From: Melaminivora jejuensis
GTDB lineage: Bacteria > Pseudomonadota > Gammaproteobacteria > Burkholderiales > Burkholderiaceae_C
Reading direction: 5' to 3'
DNA: 64,000 nucleotides
Assembly (NCBI RefSeq): GCF_017811175.1
Contig: NZ_JACWIJ010000002.1
Span: 2,046,001-2,110,000 of the forward strand
Part shown: in pieces, positions 57,249 to 64,000 of the stretch
How the letters are laid out: every line of letters begins with the position of its first letter
Position numbering within the stretch: the first letter of the stretch is position 1
Position numbers and translations under genes: made by a program
Notes under the pieces: model-generated
What the model was told of the DNA's origin: nothing
The model's database searches: none
What the model saw: the letters and a program-made list of their open reading frames with translations, nothing else

Positions 57249-59231
57249 ATGATCATCGGCACTGCCGGCCACATCGACCACGGCAAGACCACCCTGGTGC
57301 GCGCCCTGACCGGCGTGGAAACCGACCGCCTGCCCGAAGAAAAGCGCCGGGGCATCTCCATCGAGCTGGGCTACGCCTATCTGCAGGACGGCGACGTGTC
57401 GCTGGGCTTCGTCGATGTGCCCGGCCACGAGCGCCTGCTGCACACCATGCTGGCCGGCGCCACCGGCATCGCCCACGCGCTGCTCATCGTCGCCGCCGAC
57501 GACGGCGTCATGCCGCAGACGCGCGAGCATCTGGCGGTGCTGGCGCTGCTGGGCGTGGCGCGCGCCAGCGTGGCCATCACCAAGACCGACCGGCTCGACG
57601 CGCAGCAGGCCGGCGCGCGGCTGGCGCAGGTGCGCCGCGACGTGCAGGCGCTGCTGGCGCCCACGGCGCTGGCCGATGCGCCCATCTTCGAAGTCTCCGC
57701 CGCCACCGGCCAGGGCATTGCCGCGCTGCGCGAGCATTTGCTGGCAGCGGCGCGTCTGCAGGCAGCCGCCAGCGCGCCGGCCCCCGGGGCGCAGGCCTCG
57801 CCCATGCAGGAGCAGGCCGCCCCCGCGCCGGCCTTCCACATGCCCATAGACCGGGCGTTTTCGCTGGCCGGCGTGGGCACGGTCATCACCGGCACCGTCG
57901 CCGCCGGCCAAGTGCAGGTGGGCGACGAGCTGGCCATCGCCCCCGGCCCGGACGGCAGCGCCCGGCGCGTGCGCGTGCGCGGCATCCACGCGCAAAACCA
58001 GCCGGCGCAGACCGCCCGGGCCGGCCAGCGCTGCGCCCTGGCACTGGCCGGCGCCGCGCGCGACGAGGTGCGCCGGGGCGACCAGGCCTGCCCGCCGGCC
58101 ATTGCCCTGGCCACCAGCCGCATCGACGTGCTGTGCCAGCTGTGGCCCGACGAGGCACGCGAACTGCGCTCGGGCAGCCCGGTTCACGTCCATCTGGGCA
58201 CGGCCGATGTCGTGGCCTCGCTGGTGCTGCTCGACCGCCCGGCCCTGGCACCGGGCGAGACTGCGCTGGCGCAACTGGTGCTGCGCGGCAGCGTGGCCGC
58301 CTGGCACGGCAGCCGTGGCGTGCTGCGCGACGCCTCGGCCACGCACACGCTGGCCGGGGTGCGCGTGCTCGACCCGTTCGCGCCGCAGCGCTGGCGCCGC
58401 ACGCCCGAGCGCCTGGCCCAGCTTGCCGCGCTGGCGCTGCCGGATCGGGCCGAGCGCCTGGCTGCGCTGCTGGCGCATTCGCCGCTGGGCATGCCGCTGG
58501 AGCAGACGGCGCGCGCCGAAGGCCTGGCCAGCGCCGCCGCACTGCCGCTACCCGCCGATGCCATCCACATCGACAACGGCGCCCTGGCCGTGACCCCGGC
58601 GGCGCTGCAGGCGCTGCAGCAGCAGGCGCTGGCGCAACTGCAGGCCTTTCACACACGCAGCCCGGACGAGATCGGCCCGGACGCGCGCCGGCTCAAGCGC
58701 CTGGCTGCGCCGCGCGCCAGCGATGCGCTGTGGCAGCACGCCATCGCCCAGCTGCTGGCCGGCGGGACACTGGCGCGCACGGCGCACTGGCTGCACCTGC
58801 CCGAGCACGCCGCGCGCCTTTCCGCCGCCGAGGAGACCCTGGCCCAGCGCCTGCGCCCCCTGATGCTGCAGGGCGCGTTCGATCCGCCGTGGGTACGAAC
58901 GCTTGCCGGCGACCTGGGCGCACCCGAAGCGCTGGTGCGCCAGACGCTGGCCAGCCTGGCGCGGCGCGGCGAGGCTTTTCAGGTGGTCAAGGATTTGTAC
59001 TATCCAGCGGCTACACTCGAGCGCCTTGCCGCCATCGCACGCCAATGCCAGGCAGCACCCGAGGGCCTGCAGGCCGCAGCGTTTCGCGACGCGACCGGGC
59101 TGGGGCGCAAGCGGGCCATCCAAGTGCTGGAGTTCTTTGACCGCGTGGGCTTCACGCGCCGCGTGCGCGACGCCCATCTGCTGCGCCCGGGCACGGCGCT
59201 GTTCAGCCAGGACAGCGGCGGCACAGGCTGA
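57249..59231 (+). CDS. selB: Selenocysteine-specific elongation factor SelB
   Basis: 660 residues. EF-Tu-like GTPase with G1 [20 protein letters not shown]3 DVPGHERL, and G4 TKTDRLD; then two beta-barrel domains, and C-terminal winged helices ([40 protein letters not shown]) that bind the SECIS hairpin. Delivers Sec-tRNA to UGA in fdoG. It ends 15 bases before tRNA-Sec. Confidence 0.97.
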   Translation: MIIGTAGHIDHGKTTLVRALTGVETDRLPEEKRRGISIELGYAYLQDGDVSLGFVDVPGHERLLHTMLAGATGIAHALLIVAADDGVMPQTREHLAVLALLGVARASVAITKTDRLDAQQAGARLAQVRRDVQALLAPTALADAPIFEVSAATGQGIAALREHLLAAARLQAAASAPAPGAQASPMQEQAAPAPAFHMPIDRAFSLAGVGTVITGTVAAGQVQVGDELAIAPGPDGSARRVRVRGIHAQNQPAQTARAGQRCALALAGAARDEVRRGDQACPPAIALATSRIDVLCQLWPDEARELRSGSPVHVHLGTADVVASLVLLDRPALAPGETALAQLVLRGSVAAWHGSRGVLRDASATHTLAGVRVLDPFAPQRWRRTPERLAQLAALALPDRAERLAALLAHSPLGMPLEQTARAEGLASAAALPLPADAIHIDNGALAVTPAALQALQQQALAQLQAFHTRSPDEIGPDARRLKRLAAPRASDALWQHAIAQLLAGGTLARTAHWLHLPEHAARLSAAEETLAQRLRPLMLQGAFDPPWVRTLAGDLGAPEALVRQTLASLARRGEAFQVVKDLYYPAATLERLAAIARQCQAAPEGLQAAAFRDATGLGRKRAIQVLEFFDRVGFTRRVRDAHLLRPGTALFSQDSGGTG

Positions 59232-59246
59232 GTTTTTTTCTTTCCT

Positions 59247-59338
59247 GGAAGGGAAGCGTCCCTGGTGGGGCGCCCGGGCTTCAAACCCGGCGGGCTGCGC
59301 CACGCGTGGCCGGAAGGTTCGACTCCTTCTCCTTTCCG
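59247..59338 (+). tRNA. selC: tRNA-Sec (anticodon TCA)
   Basis: Eight-pair acceptor stem, GGAAGGGA (59247-59254) with TCCTTTCC (59330-59337), one G:U pair, then discriminator G59338. Anticodon stem CCGGG/CCCGG around CTTCAAA with anticodon TCA at 59281-59283. Long variable arm, and T arm GAAGG-TTCGACT-CCTTC. The 8+5 acceptor/T-stem arrangement is specific to bacterial tRNA-Sec. CCA is not encoded in full. Placed right behind selB. Confidence 0.95.
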
Positions 59339-59421
59339 CCCTCCCCTGTCTTGTCCTTGCCGAACGCCAGACGGCGCCGTCCGGCCTGCGCGCGCAGGCC
59401 GCCTCTGCTACGGTGGCGCAC

Positions 59422-60393
59422 ATGCGCAACCTCCTGGACTTCAGTTCATGGCAAGGCCTGCTGACCACGCTGTTCGGCCTGGTGCTGTTCACGCTGGTAG
59501 CAGTGGGCGTGCGGCTGCTGGTCATGCAGCGTGTGCAGCAACGCCGCGAGCGGCAGAACCGCCAGATCAACGAGCGCCTGAAAACCCTGATCGCCGCCTA
59601 CAAGACGCTGGGCGGCTCGTTCACCGGCGATCTTTCGGTCGATCCCCGGCACATGCGCGAACTGCGCGCCACGCAGTCTGCCGCTGAATCCGGGCAGGAA
59701 GCCGGGGAGGCCGACACCGCCCAGCCCACCTCCGAGCGCCGCCGCCGCACGCGCGACGCCGTCCAGGCCGCGCTCTCGGACGTGATCCTGCTGGGCACGA
59801 CCGAACAGGTCACGCTGGCCGTGCAGGCGGCGGACGACCTGGTGGCCGGTCGCCGGGTCGAAACCGCGGCGCTGGTGGTTTCGCTGCGCAACTTCATCCG
59901 CGAGGTGCTGGAGCTGGAGCCTGTTCCGGCACATTTGGTCGTGCCGCCGCAGGGGCCGCTGCGCACTGGCGGGGGCGGTGGGCGTGGAGGCGGGGCGGCC
60001 CTGGCGGGAAAGGTGGCGGGGCGGGGGCGGCGGCGGCGGCGGGGGCGGCGGCGGTATGGGCGGTGGCGGCATCGCGACAGGCGGCGCCATGGGCCTGGGA
60101 GCGGGCCGGGCGCGGCACGAGATCGAGGCGTCATCGAGTGGGGAGGTTGCGCCGCCATAGGCGGGCAATGCGCGCCGCTTCGGAACAGGGCTTTGCACAC
60201 GGTCGATGAGCGATGCCAAAGTGCCACAAACCCTGGGAGACCGAAGACTGGGGGTGTGATACAAGGCGCAACCAATCTTTCAATGGCTGGCATCGATATG
60301 CCTGCAGCGGGAGCGGTGGCAGGGCCTGCAGGCGCTGTGGGCGCGGGGCGCCTCATCCGGAAAAATTTAGGTTTGCCTAAATTTTCGTGGTGA
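59422..60393 (+). CDS. Membrane-anchored hypothetical protein with Gly-rich tail
   Basis: The frame from the ATG at 59422 gives a transmembrane helix (GLLTTLFGLVLFTLVAVGVR), a basic amphipathic helix (QRVQQRRERQNRQINERLKT then LIAAYKTLGGSFTGDLSVD), and a conserved soluble part (AVQAALSDVILLGTTEQVTL, VVSLRNFIREVLELEPVP) to about residue 180. After the G-rich stretch at 59965-60055 this frame becomes Arg-rich to a stop at 60393. Another frame reads a Gly-rich tail ending GLGAGRARHEIEASSSGEVA with a stop at 60160, the more natural C-terminus. A frameshift in the GGC/G tract is likely. Function unknown. Confidence 0.65.
   Translation: MRNLLDFSSWQGLLTTLFGLVLFTLVAVGVRLLVMQRVQQRRERQNRQINERLKTLIAAYKTLGGSFTGDLSVDPRHMRELRATQSAAESGQEAGEADTAQPTSERRRRTRDAVQAALSDVILLGTTEQVTLAVQAADDLVAGRRVETAALVVSLRNFIREVLELEPVPAHLVVPPQGPLRTGGGGGRGGGAALAGKVAGRGRRRRRGRRRYGRWRHRDRRRHGPGSGPGAARDRGVIEWGGCAAIGGQCAPLRNRALHTVDERCQSATNPGRPKTGGVIQGATNLSMAGIDMPAAGAVAGPAGAVGAGRLIRKNLGLPKFSW
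60362..60385. repeat. Perfect AT-rich inverted repeat before the cassette array
   Basis: AAAATTTAGG (60362-60371), loop TTTG, CCTAAATTTT (60376-60385). Between the end of the probable Gly-rich protein (60160) and the first cassette (60471) this is the only structured feature seen; no promoter, integrase or attI was recognised. It could stop transcription entering the array. Confidence 0.55.
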
Positions 60394-60508
60394 GTACGCC
60401 CTAAGCGTCAGGGACAGACAGGTTTGTGTTATCAGACTTCATGGGGTGTCCTCATGGCTGTCTAATTCTAGTTAGCACCACTGAAAACCCGCTTTATTCA
60501 TCAAGCCC

Positions 60509-60799
60509 ATGTTTATTCAAACGGCATTCATTTTCTCAAACGCTGTGCAGCGATGGGTTTGCCGTTTCTCCGGGCTTCGCCTGCTGGCATTGCGTCGTTT
60601 TCCAGCCTTTTTGGCTTCTAGCCCTTGCGTAGCAAGCGCAAGCAGCTATTGTTTTGGTAGTGCTGTGCCGCCTCGGTGGCACCGTGCTTTTTCGCAGCTC
60701 GTGCCCGTCGCCAAATTCAGGTTATCCGTTTCGGCTTCTGGCTCTAACATTTCGGTCAAGCCGACCCGCATTCTGCGGTCGGCTTACCTCGCCCGTTAG
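60509..60799 (+). CDS. Repeated cassette frame A (DUF1010-like)
   Basis: 96 codons (MFIQTAFIFSNAVQRWVCRF, ending VKPTRILRSAYLAR). Nearly identical in length and sequence to 61877-62167 and related to 63586-63885. The TAG stop is formed by the attC core GTTAG, so the last 15 or so residues are attC-encoded. The middle is encoded by the interspersed repeat at 60607-60657. It resembles the family called DUF1010 as I remember it. Whether it is translated is doubtful. Confidence 0.4.
   Translation: MFIQTAFIFSNAVQRWVCRFSGLRLLALRRFPAFLASSPCVASASSYCFGSAVPPRWHRAFSQLVPVAKFRLSVSASGSNISVKPTRILRSAYLAR
60607..60657 (+). repeat. Interspersed repeat inside cassette 1
   Basis: CCTTTTTGGCTTCTAGCCCT, TGCGTAGCAAGCGCAAGCAG and CTATTGTTTTG follow the chromosomal repeat core. 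Confidence 0.7.
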
Positions 60800-60800
60800 A
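60743..60800 (+). other. attC site 1
   Basis: TCTAACA at 60743-60749 and GTTAGA at 60795-60800 enclose AAGCCGACCCGC and GCGGTCGGCTT, which pair. Simple recombination point between G and TTAGA. Confidence 0.85.
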
Positions 60801-60808
60801 TTTCTCAA

Positions 60809-61333
60809 ATGCCAACTATTCATTACCGCGGCAGAGCACTTTGGCTTGGAAAACATAGGCGCGTTGGATTTATACTTTATGATCCGTTCGATCAAAATGA
60901 ACTCACGTATAAAGAAGTAAAATTATTCAAATTAAAAAATAGAGAATTTTCTACTTTTCTCAAAGACGTAGTTCGCACAGGATTTCAAAGCTTTGCGTCA
61001 AGCGAATTAAAAACAGTTCAGCCTGATATTAATTTTTATCTAGACAAAATACGCTTGCAAAGCAGATGTCACAAGTGTGGGCACGATCTATTTGAAGGCA
61101 ATTTAAATATTTGCTTCGATTGCAATAGAAAAATCTGCCTCTGCGGCACATGTGAATGTCAAGAAGAAGATTCAGAAGCAGCTTGGCAAGAACATTTCAA
61201 TAGGAATATTGAATATGAAATGAAAATTCAACAAGATGCATATCTTGATAGATACGGAACACCATGGACTTCAGTTTCAAATTATGCCGATGATTACCCT
61301 GTTGATAAAGGTGGCCCGTTTCCGGAATTCTAA
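60809..61333 (+). CDS. Cassette gene: unknown protein with Cys-rich zinc-ribbon-like centre
   Basis: 174 residues, AT-rich and unlike the chromosome in base use. N-terminal beta-like region (HYRGRALWLGKHRRVGFILY), then a possible metal site CHKCGHDLF with ICFDC, ICLCGTC and EC around residues 88-118, and a charged acidic tail (YADDYPVDKGGPFPEF). No signal peptide or membrane segment. The start lies eight bases after the attC core without a clear ribosome site, as common in cassettes. Family not recognised. Confidence 0.7.
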   Translation: MPTIHYRGRALWLGKHRRVGFILYDPFDQNELTYKEVKLFKLKNREFSTFLKDVVRTGFQSFASSELKTVQPDINFYLDKIRLQSRCHKCGHDLFEGNLNICFDCNRKICLCGTCECQEEDSEAAWQEHFNRNIEYEMKIQQDAYLDRYGTPWTSVSNYADDYPVDKGGPFPEF

Positions 61334-61385
61334 CTATTCGTCGCAGCCGACCGCCTACGGCGGCGGCTGAACTCAAGGCGTTAGA
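61329..61385 (+). other. attC site 2
   Basis: TCTAACT at 61329-61335 (overlapping the TAA stop of the previous gene) and GTTAGA at 61380-61385. Central arms CAGCCGACCGCC and GGCGGCGGCTG. Confidence 0.85.
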
Positions 61386-61390
61386 TATTT

Positions 61391-61777
61391 ATGCCAAAAG
61401 AAACCATCCGGTCAGAACTCTTTGAACCAATCGGCCCATACAACCACGCAGTTATGGCAGGCGGTCAAATATTCATCTCTGGCACGCCCGGAATCGATCC
61501 CAAAACTGGGCAACTCGCGGGAAAAGATGCTTACCTGCAAACCAAACAGGTGTTAGTGAACTTCCAATCTATTCTTGCCTCTGTGGGTGCATCACTAGAT
61601 GACATTGCTCACATTCAAGTCAACCTTATAAATGTTTCAGATTTCACAGAAATGAATCGAGCTTATTCAGAATTTTTCTCTAATTCTTATCCGGCGCGGA
61701 CGGTCATCGGTATTGCAGCGCTCCCGAAGCCTGGTGCTTTGCTCACCATGAACGCCATCGCAATTCCAAAAAATTGA
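61391..61777 (+). CDS. Cassette gene: RidA-family (YjgF/UK114) protein
   Basis: 128 residues, the usual length. Phrases: IGPYNHAVMAGGQIFISGTP, FQSILASVGASLDDIAHIQV, and the conserved Arg in YPARTVIGIAALPKPGALL. RidA deaminates reactive enamines/imines from PLP enzymes; other family members have different roles. The typical glutamate near the end (VEIEA) is replaced by TMNAIAI, so activity may differ. AT-rich cassette gene starting six bases after an attC. Confidence 0.9.
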   Translation: MPKETIRSELFEPIGPYNHAVMAGGQIFISGTPGIDPKTGQLAGKDAYLQTKQVLVNFQSILASVGASLDDIAHIQVNLINVSDFTEMNRAYSEFFSNSYPARTVIGIAALPKPGALLTMNAIAIPKN

Positions 61778-61793
61778 CTGCCTAGTTAATTTA

Positions 61794-61849
61794 TCTAACC
61801 CATCGGTCAACCGGACTTGCTACGCAATCCGGTTACCTCAAACGTTAGC
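61794..61849 (+). other. attC site 3
   Basis: TCTAACC at 61794-61800 and GTTAGC at 61844-61849. Inner arms CAACCGGACTTGC and GCAATCCGGTT. Confidence 0.85.
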
Positions 61850-61876
61850 ACCACTGAAAACCAATTTATTTAGCCC

Positions 61877-62167
61877 ATGTTTATTCAAGCGGCATTCATT
61901 TTCTCAAGCGCTGTTCAGCGCTGGGTTTGTCGTTTCTCCGGGCTTCGCCTGCATGGGCTGCGCAGGTTTCCAGTATTTTTGGCCTCCAGCCCTTGCTTAG
62001 AAAGCGTAAGCAGCTATTGTTTTGGTAGTGCTGCGCCGCCTCGGTGGCGCTGTGCTTTTTCGCAGTTAGCGCCCGTCGCCAAATTCAGGTTATCCGTTTC
62101 GGCTTCTGGCTCTAACATTTCGGTCAAGCCGACCCGCCTACGGCGGGCGGCTTACCTTGGCCGTTAG
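61877..62167 (+). CDS. Repeated cassette frame B (DUF1010-like)
   Basis: 96 codons, about 85% the same as the frame at 60509 (MFIQAAFIFSSAVQRWVCRF, ending [14 protein letters not shown]) and with the TAG stop in the attC core. The cassette is 319 bases, against 324 for the first. Frame and length are conserved between copies although nucleotides differ, which may reflect selection on protein, on attC structure, or recent duplication. Confidence 0.4.
   Translation: MFIQAAFIFSSAVQRWVCRFSGLRLHGLRRFPVFLASSPCLESVSSYCFGSAAPPRWRCAFSQLAPVAKFRLSVSASGSNISVKPTRLRRAAYLGR
61976..62026 (+). repeat. Interspersed repeat inside cassette 4
   Basis: TTTTTGGCCTCCAGCCCTTG, CTTAGAAAGCGTAAGCAGCT, then ATTGTTTTG. 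Same position within the cassette as in cassette 1. Confidence 0.7.
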
Positions 62168-62168
62168 C
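62111..62168 (+). other. attC site 4
   Basis: TCTAACA at 62111-62117 and GTTAGC at 62163-62168. Arms AAGCCGACCCGCC and GGCGGGCGGCTT, nearly identical to attC 1 and attC 6. Confidence 0.85.
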
Positions 62169-62185
62169 CATCAGGAGAAATTTCG

Positions 62186-63463
62186 TTGACTCTCACCAAA
62201 AGCAAAATCGACAGAGCTGGAATTGCGCTTGCGAAGGACAGCTTCCGCAATGTCGACGAAATGATTGAACTCGAAGATGTCTTCGACGAATATCGAAAAT
62301 CACACCTTGAGCCGCTATCCGAAACAACACTGGAACTCCAGAGATGGCTTAACGAATATGGCCATGATTACTACATAGCCCAGCGATTAAAGCGAAAGCC
62401 TCAAATAATAAGAAAGTTAAATCGTCTAAGCGTCCGACTCACGCAACTCCAAGACATCGGAGGATGCCGAATAATTGTTGAAAAAAATGAACTGGTCGAT
62501 CAAATCATTGAATTTCTTAAGGGCAAAATAGCAAGCACAGAAGAACTCAAGCTTGTACGCATTACGGACTATCGAGAGAAGGGACGGGATATTACTGGCT
62601 ACCGTTCAGTGCACCTACTACTTGAGCGCAGTGGAAAGAAATTGGAGCTTCAGCTTAGAAGTCGGATTCAGCATTACTGGGCAGAAAGCATTGAGCGCAC
62701 CTCTGTAATTTACGGACACCACTTAAAAGAAAGTGAAGGTGACGAGAAAGTCATCTCATACTTCCAGAAATTGTCTGACGCCTTCTTTGAAATTGAATCT
62801 GGCCGCACCCCATCGGTGCGCTCTCGGCTAGAAATTGATGTAGCAAAGAAGAATGCTGAGGAAATTATTCGAAAACATAGTTTATCAAAAACCATTGATA
62901 GTCATGTAAACGAGGACATTATTCTTACACTCACCGAAAAAGAGAGAAGAAGCTCAAGCCCAATTAACAATTGGATTATCGTCTTTGATTGGAGTTCAGG
63001 AAAATTCGTCAGCTGGGATATTGTTGGAAAAACCCCAGATGAAGCCATCAAGGCTTACGTTCACTACGAAAATCAATTTCCAGTGGAAAAGAATTTCGAA
63101 GTGGTTCTGATTGGTTCATCTCACGTCGCAACCGTAAGGAGGACTCACAGCCACTACTTCGGAATCGAAGATTACGAAAAAATACTCGAAAATCTGGATG
63201 AGTCTATTGAGGGCTTTAAGAGTGTTGGTGCAATTGATGTGTCTAGTCGCCAAGTTCTTCTTAAACTCTACACAAAACACTTTTGGGGGCAGAAATCAGT
63301 TGCGCAAGAAACGCTGCGTAATCATTTTTGCAGAGACGTCCACAATCTTGATGCCACATTGGGAAAACTCGTACAACAAGGATTGCTTCTACGCGAGTAT
63401 GCCGGAGGCCCGGTATCCTTGAATATCAAAGCAAGAGCTGAGATTGACAAGCTTGTATCGTGA
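62186..63463 (+). CDS. Cassette gene: RelA/SpoT-domain protein with winged-helix-like tail
   Basis: 425 residues from a TTG at 62186, supported by AGGAG at 62173-62177. Nucleotide-pyrophosphokinase-like domain at about 60-170: [15 protein letters not shown]90IGGCR95, [16 protein letters not shown] (G138-H143), and E154LQLR158, matching the catalytic EIQIR of RelA. No HD hydrolase domain and no TGS/ACT domains. Residues about 240-320 form a second region ([20 protein letters not shown]), and the last 75 look like a winged helix ([38 protein letters not shown]). It could be a small-alarmone synthetase, a toxSAS toxin or a phage-defence protein. Confidence 0.85.
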   Translation: MTLTKSKIDRAGIALAKDSFRNVDEMIELEDVFDEYRKSHLEPLSETTLELQRWLNEYGHDYYIAQRLKRKPQIIRKLNRLSVRLTQLQDIGGCRIIVEKNELVDQIIEFLKGKIASTEELKLVRITDYREKGRDITGYRSVHLLLERSGKKLELQLRSRIQHYWAESIERTSVIYGHHLKESEGDEKVISYFQKLSDAFFEIESGRTPSVRSRLEIDVAKKNAEEIIRKHSLSKTIDSHVNEDIILTLTEKERRSSSPINNWIIVFDWSSGKFVSWDIVGKTPDEAIKAYVHYENQFPVEKNFEVVLIGSSHVATVRRTHSHYFGIEDYEKILENLDESIEGFKSVGAIDVSSRQVLLKLYTKHFWGQKSVAQETLRNHFCRDVHNLDATLGKLVQQGLLLREYAGGPVSLNIKARAEIDKLVS

Positions 63464-63470
63464 ACTATCG

Positions 63471-63567
63471 GTTAGCAACTCCGTCGAGAGGGACTGTTTG
63501 CAAGCTGCGCTTGCAAATACCCTCCGCCGCGTCGCGGCTCTGGCCGCCCCTCACGTCAAACGTTAGT
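63471..63567 (+). other. attC site 5 (long form)
   Basis: Right core GTTAGTC at 63562-63568; left side GTTAGCAACTCC near 63471. The centre is a long imperfect hairpin (GAGGG, TTTGCAAGC and GCTTGCAAA, CCCTC). About 97 bases, longer than the other sites. The left boundary is uncertain. Confidence 0.65.
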
Positions 63568-63585
63568 CCCCTCATAATTCGCTTT

Positions 63586-63885
63586 ATGCAGGTCAGCATT
63601 TATTCCAGCGATTCGCCCTTCTCAAAGGTTTCTCCTTCGGGGTTTTGGCGCTCCGCCGGGCTCCGCCTGCATTCGGCGCGCAAATTCCAAGCCTTTTTGG
63701 CCTCCAGCGCTTGCCAGTTAAGCGCTACCAGCTATCATTCTTGCAGCGCCGCGTCGCTTCCTTGGCCCAGTGCTTTTTCGTGCGCCGCGCCCTTCTTCAA
63801 GTCCGGGCGCACCCTTTTGGCCTTCGGGTCTAACCAGGCAGTCAAGCCGACCCGCCTGCGGCGGGCGGCTTACTTTCGGCGTTAG
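63586..63885 (+). CDS. Repeated cassette frame C (DUF1010-like)
   Basis: 99 codons ([20 protein letters not shown], ending [14 protein letters not shown]), diverged from frames A and B at the front but alike in the second half. TAG stop again in the attC core. A GTG at 63460 would extend the frame back through attC 5, but it overlaps the preceding gene. Confidence 0.4.
   Translation: MQVSIYSSDSPFSKVSPSGFWRSAGLRLHSARKFQAFLASSACQLSATSYHSCSAASLPWPSAFSCAAPFFKSGRTLLAFGSNQAVKPTRLRRAAYFRR
63691..63740 (+). repeat. Interspersed repeat inside cassette 6
   Basis: CCTTTTTGGCCTCCAGCGCT, TGCCAGTTAAGCGCTACCAG, CTATCATTC. This copy is closer to the chromosomal consensus than those in cassettes 1 and 4. 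Confidence 0.7.
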
Positions 63886-63886
63886 C
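63829..63886 (+). other. attC site 6
   Basis: TCTAACC at 63829-63835 and GTTAGC at 63881-63886. Arms AAGCCGACCCGCC and GGCGGGCGGCTT. Confidence 0.85.
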
Positions 63887-64000
63887 ACCGAAGAAAACCA
63901 ATTTATTTGCCCATACTTACTCAAACGGCATTTAATTTCTCAAGCGTTGTGCAGCGCTGGGTTTTCGTTTCTCTGGGCTTCGCCTTGTGGCGTCACGCTG
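63887..64000 (+). other. Start of a seventh cassette (cut by window end)
   Basis: The sequence after attC 6 (GAAGAAAACCAATTTATTTG and on) matches the beginning of the repeated cassettes at 60477 and 61850. The position of their ATG reads ATA here, so the frame may be lost. The array continues beyond the window. Confidence 0.7.

Larger units (their letters stand above)
60471..64000 (+). mobile_element. Integron gene-cassette array without visible integrase (CALIN-like)
   Basis: Starting at GTTAGC (60471), successive units each end in an attC-like site with TCTAAC at the left and GTTAG(A/C) at the right, and inverted central arms. Six such sites are visible, and a seventh cassette runs off the window. 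All genes point the same way. The cassette genes are strikingly AT-rich against the GC-rich chromosome, a sign of transfer. No intI or clear attI lies to the left, where it would be expected. Confidence 0.88.

Overview
The window is mostly GC-rich chromosome with dense, short-spaced genes. The gene content (aspS/fmdB, ubiE/ubiJ/ubiB, a DUF3683 FAD/Fe-S protein, a Tim44-like protein) and a short interspersed repeat present in more than ten copies suggest a betaproteobacterium of the Burkholderiales, most likely Comamonadaceae. This is inferred from gene content, not from a search.

Layout. 1-13.3 kb: a block on the minus strand (fmdB, DUF502, aspS, then nudB and an endonuclease/phosphatase family gene cut by the window edge). 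About 7.5 kb interrupts it between aspS and nudB: an AraC regulator, an unknown protein, and secreted DUF1566 proteins, one of which is broken by a frameshift in a C-tract. 11.9-18 kb: a sodium:solute symporter and a ubiquinone cluster (DUF971, ubiE, Tim44-like, ubiJ, ubiB). 18.2-28.8 kb: a probable light/B12-responsive regulon. A MerR protein with cobalamin-binding motifs is divergent from FAD oxidoreductase, DUF1365, cyclopropane-fatty-acid-synthase-like, DUF3833, SDR and NTF2-like genes, and is followed by a lipocalin and a DASH-type cryptochrome. A chemotaxis receptor gene interrupts the operon and a decayed SDR follows the cryptochrome. 28.9-42.8 kb: housekeeping genes (TIGR01777 epimerase, HIT, DUF3683, VOC, serS, CBS, CNNM, ispH, fkpB, radC, phytase-like esterase, Smr). 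42.8-46.3 kb: small accessory genes (HicAB, a lone TnpB element, truncated globin, cyanase, a 163-bp inverted-repeat element, a tnpB remnant).

48.9-59.3 kb is a complete selenocysteine-formate dehydrogenase island: fdhD (divergent), fdoGHI with an in-frame UGA at codon 196 plus SECIS hairpin, fdhE, selA, selB and tRNA-Sec (selC). The UGA-containing enzyme and most of the machinery that decodes it lie together; selD is not in the window.

60.47-64.0 kb is an AT-rich gene-cassette array with six attC sites and no integrase in view (CALIN-like). Cassettes carry a zinc-ribbon protein, a RidA-family protein and a RelA/SpoT-domain protein with a winged-helix-like tail, separated by repeated cassettes whose only frame runs through the attC. 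These repeated cassettes contain the same short interspersed repeat found elsewhere in the chromosome. The array is the part of the window most likely to hold undescribed biology.
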